The notes under the pieces were generated by a model. That model worked only from the letters and a program-made list of their open reading frames with translations, did no database searches and was not told where the DNA came from. From positions 744,001 to 808,000 of the forward strand of contig NZ_JAVSCK010000002.1 of the NCBI RefSeq assembly GCF_031932625.1: a stretch of DNA of 64,000 nt. Reading direction: 5' to 3'. Below are positions 61,291 to 64,000 of this stretch, in pieces; the stretch's first letter is position 1, and each line of letters starts with the position of its first letter. This DNA comes from Hwangdonia seohaensis. GTDB taxonomy: Bacteria > Bacteroidota > Bacteroidia > Flavobacteriales > Flavobacteriaceae. The position numbers and the translations under genes are program-made.

Positions 61291-61842
61291 CTATAAATTT
61301 AAATCGTCTAACTCGTCTTTAATTATTTTTGAACTATTCTTTCTTTGTTTTTTAATTCTTTCAGATTTGTTTTTTGCTTCAAAACTATTATTATCTGAAT
61401 TAAAATGCATCGCCTTTTCTGTTAGTGTAGAACCTTGTTTTATCATTAATCCGTTATAGCGACAGTCAGCATAACCACAATTGTGCTTTGAATAATCTCC
61501 AAAATTCCTGTGTTTAATTCTTTTTTCAGATAAAATATTTTGTTGATTCTTCTTTATGTCTTCCCAAATTTTACCCTCGTCAGCAACCGTCATTTCCTTG
61601 CCTAAAGTAATTAAATTAAAATATGTTAAAGGGTCTTTTAATTGATAAAACTGAAATGTCTTTCCAAAAAACTGATTGGCATAATCTCTAATTTCTATCC
61701 TATCATTGGTATTAAGTTTTTCGTTTTCGCAAAGCGATCGATACAATCCCAAGGTATTAAAATCGGAATATTTTTTATAATTATCCAGATAATGAATATA
61801 CTCAGATTTATTAAGTGTATTAAATGGCTTTCCTATTTTCAT
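61291..61842 (-). CDS. Orphan protein with clustered Cys/His
   Basis: 183 aa, not recognised, no signal or membrane segment. A His/Cys cluster lies at 111-128 (KHRNFGDYSKHNCGYADCRY; H111, H120, C122, C127), which could bind a metal. The tail is strongly basic (SERIKKQRKNSSKIIKDELD), suggesting nucleic acid contact. It is 15 nt after the MATE gene and its stop overlaps the start area of the RlmF-like gene, implying one mRNA. Confidence 0.65.
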   Translation of the reverse strand: MKIGKPFNTLNKSEYIHYLDNYKKYSDFNTLGLYRSLCENEKLNTNDRIEIRDYANQFFGKTFQFYQLKDPLTYFNLITLGKEMTVADEGKIWEDIKKNQQNILSEKRIKHRNFGDYSKHNCGYADCRYNGLMIKQGSTLTEKAMHFNSDNNSFEAKNKSERIKKQRKNSSKIIKDELDDLNL

Positions 61843-61857
61843 TTTTCGATTTTAATA

Positions 61858-63264
61858 TTACACCTCTACCTTTTTCCAATGTCCTTTTCTAAACCAAATA
61901 ATAGCGATAGTAGCGATAAAAACTTCGGCTAAAGTGATGGCCCAAAACACGCCTGCTGGTCCAAAATCCAAGGTTATGGCCATAACATAAGCAAATGGTA
62001 ATTGTAACAACCAAAAGCAAAGAAAGTTAATGTAAGTAGGCGTTTTGGTATCGCCAGCGCCATTAAAGGCATTGATTACCACCATGCCGTATCCGTAAAA
62101 AATATAACCGGCAGCTATAACGCGTAAGCATAAACTACCGTATTTTACAACATCGGGAGTAGCATTAAACAGTATAATTATTTCTGGCGCAAACACCAAA
62201 TAAATTACAGATACAATACCCATAAAAATAGCGGAATATTTTCCTGTTTTCCAAACGGATTGTTCAGCGCGTTCCGGTTGTTTGGCCCCTAAATTTTGCC
62301 CCACTAAAGTGGCAGCAGCATTACTCATGCCCCATGCTGGCATTAATGTAAACATCATAACACGAATGGCAATGGTATAACCCGCTAAAACTTCGCTGCC
62401 AAATTCACTCATTATGCGCATTAAAAACACCCAGGACGATGTGCCTATTAAAAACTGACCAATACCGCCCAATGATACCTTTATTAAATTCAGCATCACA
62501 CCAGCGCGAAGGATTAAATCTTTAACCCCGATTTTAATTTTACTGTAACCGTAAAATAAAATAACCAATTGAAAAACCACTGCGGTACCACGACCAATGG
62601 TTGTGGCAATAGCGGCACCTTCAACTCCGTAAGCCGGTACGGGTCCGAATCCAAAAATAAATATCGGGTCTAAAATAATATTCAATCCGTTTGATAAAAT
62701 AAGCATCCACATCGCTACCGATGCATCACCCGCACCCCTAAAAATAGCGTTGATTAAAAACAGTAGCATAATGGTTACATTACCGCCCAAAAGCACTTGG
62801 GTATAGCCATAACCTTCGGCAATAAGGTCGGGTTCCGCTCCCATTAAACTCAATATTTCCTTAGGATAAATAATGCCGATTACACTAATAATGGCGGCCA
62901 CAAATACACCCAAAAATATAACTTGAACCGCCGCGTTAGAAGCGCCTTTTATATCGGTTTCGCCAACACGTCTCGCCACAACTGCCGTTGCCGCCATACT
63001 TAAACCTATGGCAACGGCGTAAACCAAAGTAATAACAGACTCGGTTAAACCTATGGTTGCCACGGCATTTACACTTACTTGCGATACGTACATAATGTCG
63101 ACTATCGCAAAAATGGATTCCATGAGCATTTCCAAAATCATGGGAATAGACAGCATAAAAACCGCCTTACGTATACTGCCAGAAGTAAATTCCTGGTCTT
63201 TGCCCGTAACGGCTATTTTAAAATATTGGATGAATTGTTTTAGTGAAATTTTATTGGATTGCAT
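61858..63264 (-). CDS. MATE-family efflux transporter
   Basis: 468 aa with twelve membrane helices in two six-helix halves. SIPMILEMLMESIFAIVDIM, LSMAATAVVARRVGETD and AWGMSNAAATLVGQNLGAK are MATE hallmarks. It exports organic cations or drugs using a Na+ or H+ gradient. First gene of a minus-strand run with the orphan Cys/His protein and the RlmF-like gene. Substrates unknown. Confidence 0.93.
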   Translation of the reverse strand: MQSNKISLKQFIQYFKIAVTGKDQEFTSGSIRKAVFMLSIPMILEMLMESIFAIVDIMYVSQVSVNAVATIGLTESVITLVYAVAIGLSMAATAVVARRVGETDIKGASNAAVQVIFLGVFVAAIISVIGIIYPKEILSLMGAEPDLIAEGYGYTQVLLGGNVTIMLLFLINAIFRGAGDASVAMWMLILSNGLNIILDPIFIFGFGPVPAYGVEGAAIATTIGRGTAVVFQLVILFYGYSKIKIGVKDLILRAGVMLNLIKVSLGGIGQFLIGTSSWVFLMRIMSEFGSEVLAGYTIAIRVMMFTLMPAWGMSNAAATLVGQNLGAKQPERAEQSVWKTGKYSAIFMGIVSVIYLVFAPEIIILFNATPDVVKYGSLCLRVIAAGYIFYGYGMVVINAFNGAGDTKTPTYINFLCFWLLQLPFAYVMAITLDFGPAGVFWAITLAEVFIATIAIIWFRKGHWKKVEV

Positions 63265-63465
63265 TTTGAAAAAATATAATATATAGACTTAACTAAACAC
63301 AACTATTTGCGCTTAGTGATTTTTTGGTTCGAGTGAATCTCGGTACAGATCGGAAGTCAAATTATGCAATCATAAGACCGCAAATATTATAAATTAATTT
63401 AAAACTACAAAATGCACCTAGGGAATTTGTGCTATATGGCATATCTTCGCCAAAATTTTTTCGAT

Positions 63466-64000
63466 ATGTTAAAAGCTGTTATTTTTGATATGGACGGTGT
63501 AATTGTTGATAGCGAGCCCTTGCACCACAAGGCCTATCAAAACATGTTTAATGATGTAAATATTGAGGTATCTGATACGCTTTACCAATCATTTACCGGT
63601 CAAGCCACCTTGCCCATTTGCCAAACCTTGTGCGATGTTTTCAAACTTAATGAGTCTCCAGAAGAATTAGTAGCCATAAAACGAAAGCATTTTAAATATT
63701 TATTTGATAATGATGATAGCTTTAAATTGATTGATGGTGTTTTGGAATTGATTAAAGATTACCACCGAAACGGCTTAAAATTAGTGTTGGCATCTTCGGC
63801 ATCGATGCCCAATATCAATAGGATTTTTACACGGTTTAACCTCGACCCTTATTTTATCGATAAACTTAGTGGTGCCGATTTAAAAGCCTCGAAACCACAC
63901 CCTGAAATTTTTATTAATGCCGCTAAAGCTTCGGGTTTTGAACGCGAGAATTGTATGGTTATCGAAGATTCTACCAATGGGATAAAAGCCGCCAATGCTG
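63466..64000 (+). CDS. HAD-family sugar-phosphate phosphatase/mutase, N-terminal part
   Basis: 178 codons to the window edge. MLKAVIFDMDGVIVDSEPLH gives nucleophile D8 and D10. The cap domain (about 15-80) is followed by LVLASSASMPNIN (motif II), KASKPHPEIF (lysine motif) and VIEDSTNGIKAA (motif III). This is the beta-phosphoglucomutase-like subgroup, acting on a small sugar phosphate. Substrate undetermined; the last part is outside the window. Confidence 0.9.
   Translation, partial: MLKAVIFDMDGVIVDSEPLHHKAYQNMFNDVNIEVSDTLYQSFTGQATLPICQTLCDVFKLNESPEELVAIKRKHFKYLFDNDDSFKLIDGVLELIKDYHRNGLKLVLASSASMPNINRIFTRFNLDPYFIDKLSGADLKASKPHPEIFINAAKASGFERENCMVIEDSTNGIKAANA

Overview
The window is a contiguous piece of a low-GC Bacteroidota chromosome, almost certainly a member of the Flavobacteriaceae. 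The evidence is a fused GldF/GldG gliding-motility ABC component, a sugar dehydrogenase ending in a type IX secretion sorting domain, Bacteroidota-type families (DUF4835, DUF6913, DUF2279, the long GAPDH form, an RprX/RprY-like two-component pair), bacillithiol deacetylase BshB1, and promoter-like TTG-N19-TAnnTTTG boxes. No phage, plasmid, insertion sequence, CRISPR array or rRNA operon is visible. Gene density is high and nearly all genes are housekeeping. What is unusual lies mostly in the intergenic DNA.

Layout. 1-5.8 kb (minus strand): start of pyrG, a response regulator/sensor kinase pair, coaE, a YbbR-domain protein and a family 2 glycosyltransferase in an overlapping run. 6.1-13.6 kb (minus): DUF6913, dapA, bamD, an omega-like RNA polymerase subunit, coaBC, DUF4835, recN and fabI, a core run for cell envelope, CoA and DNA repair. 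13.7-18.3 kb: a split 5'-nucleotidase (C-terminal domain protein, then metallophosphoesterase), then a cluster of three YhhN-like membrane proteins with a DoxX protein; one YhhN-like copy is frameshifted. 18.4-24.9 kb: ligA, prmC and an acetyltransferase (minus), then a lipoprotein, ribD, a HAD phosphatase and a YigZ protein (plus). 25.1-29.2 kb: dnaA, a low-molecular-weight phosphatase, the secreted sugar dehydrogenase and an RsmI-like methyltransferase. 29.3-33.3 kb (minus): dapF, acetyltransferase, mltG, DUF2279 and a lysozyme-like protein. 33.5-38.9 kb (plus): HtrA protease, GAPDH, a membrane coiled-coil protein, an acetyltransferase and an orphan membrane protein. 39.1-46.5 kb: purC and phoH (minus), then a SAM hydroxide adenosyltransferase, a small monooxygenase-fold protein, the GldFG fusion and dnaN. 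46.8-54.7 kb: DUF4298, a PLP-dependent decarboxylase, DUF4870, a universal stress protein, DUF3108, two tandem M28 peptidases and an orphan lipoprotein. 54.8-64 kb: tRNA-His, bshB1, an SLC13-type transporter, pckA, DUF2490, an RlmF-like methyltransferase, an orphan gene, a MATE exporter and the start of a HAD phosphatase.

Intergenic structure. Every perfect tandem repeat I found has a 7-bp unit. Perfect heptad arrays lie on both sides of the small gene at 42519 in a twice-repeated layout, abut start codons and supply stop codons. Imperfect heptads of another sequence sit at recN and between prmC and ligA. Several gaps hold dispersed stem-loop elements. A shared 17-bp core within a ~55-bp similar stretch precedes two unrelated orphan genes. 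Phased GTTAA motifs occur both upstream of the sensor kinase and between dapF and htrA, suggesting a regulatory link. I did not find a clearly new multi-gene system. The best leads are the heptad architecture, the GldF-GldG fusion, the frameshifted YhhN paralogue, and an RlmF gene with no usable ATG, GTG or TTG start upstream of its conserved N-terminus.
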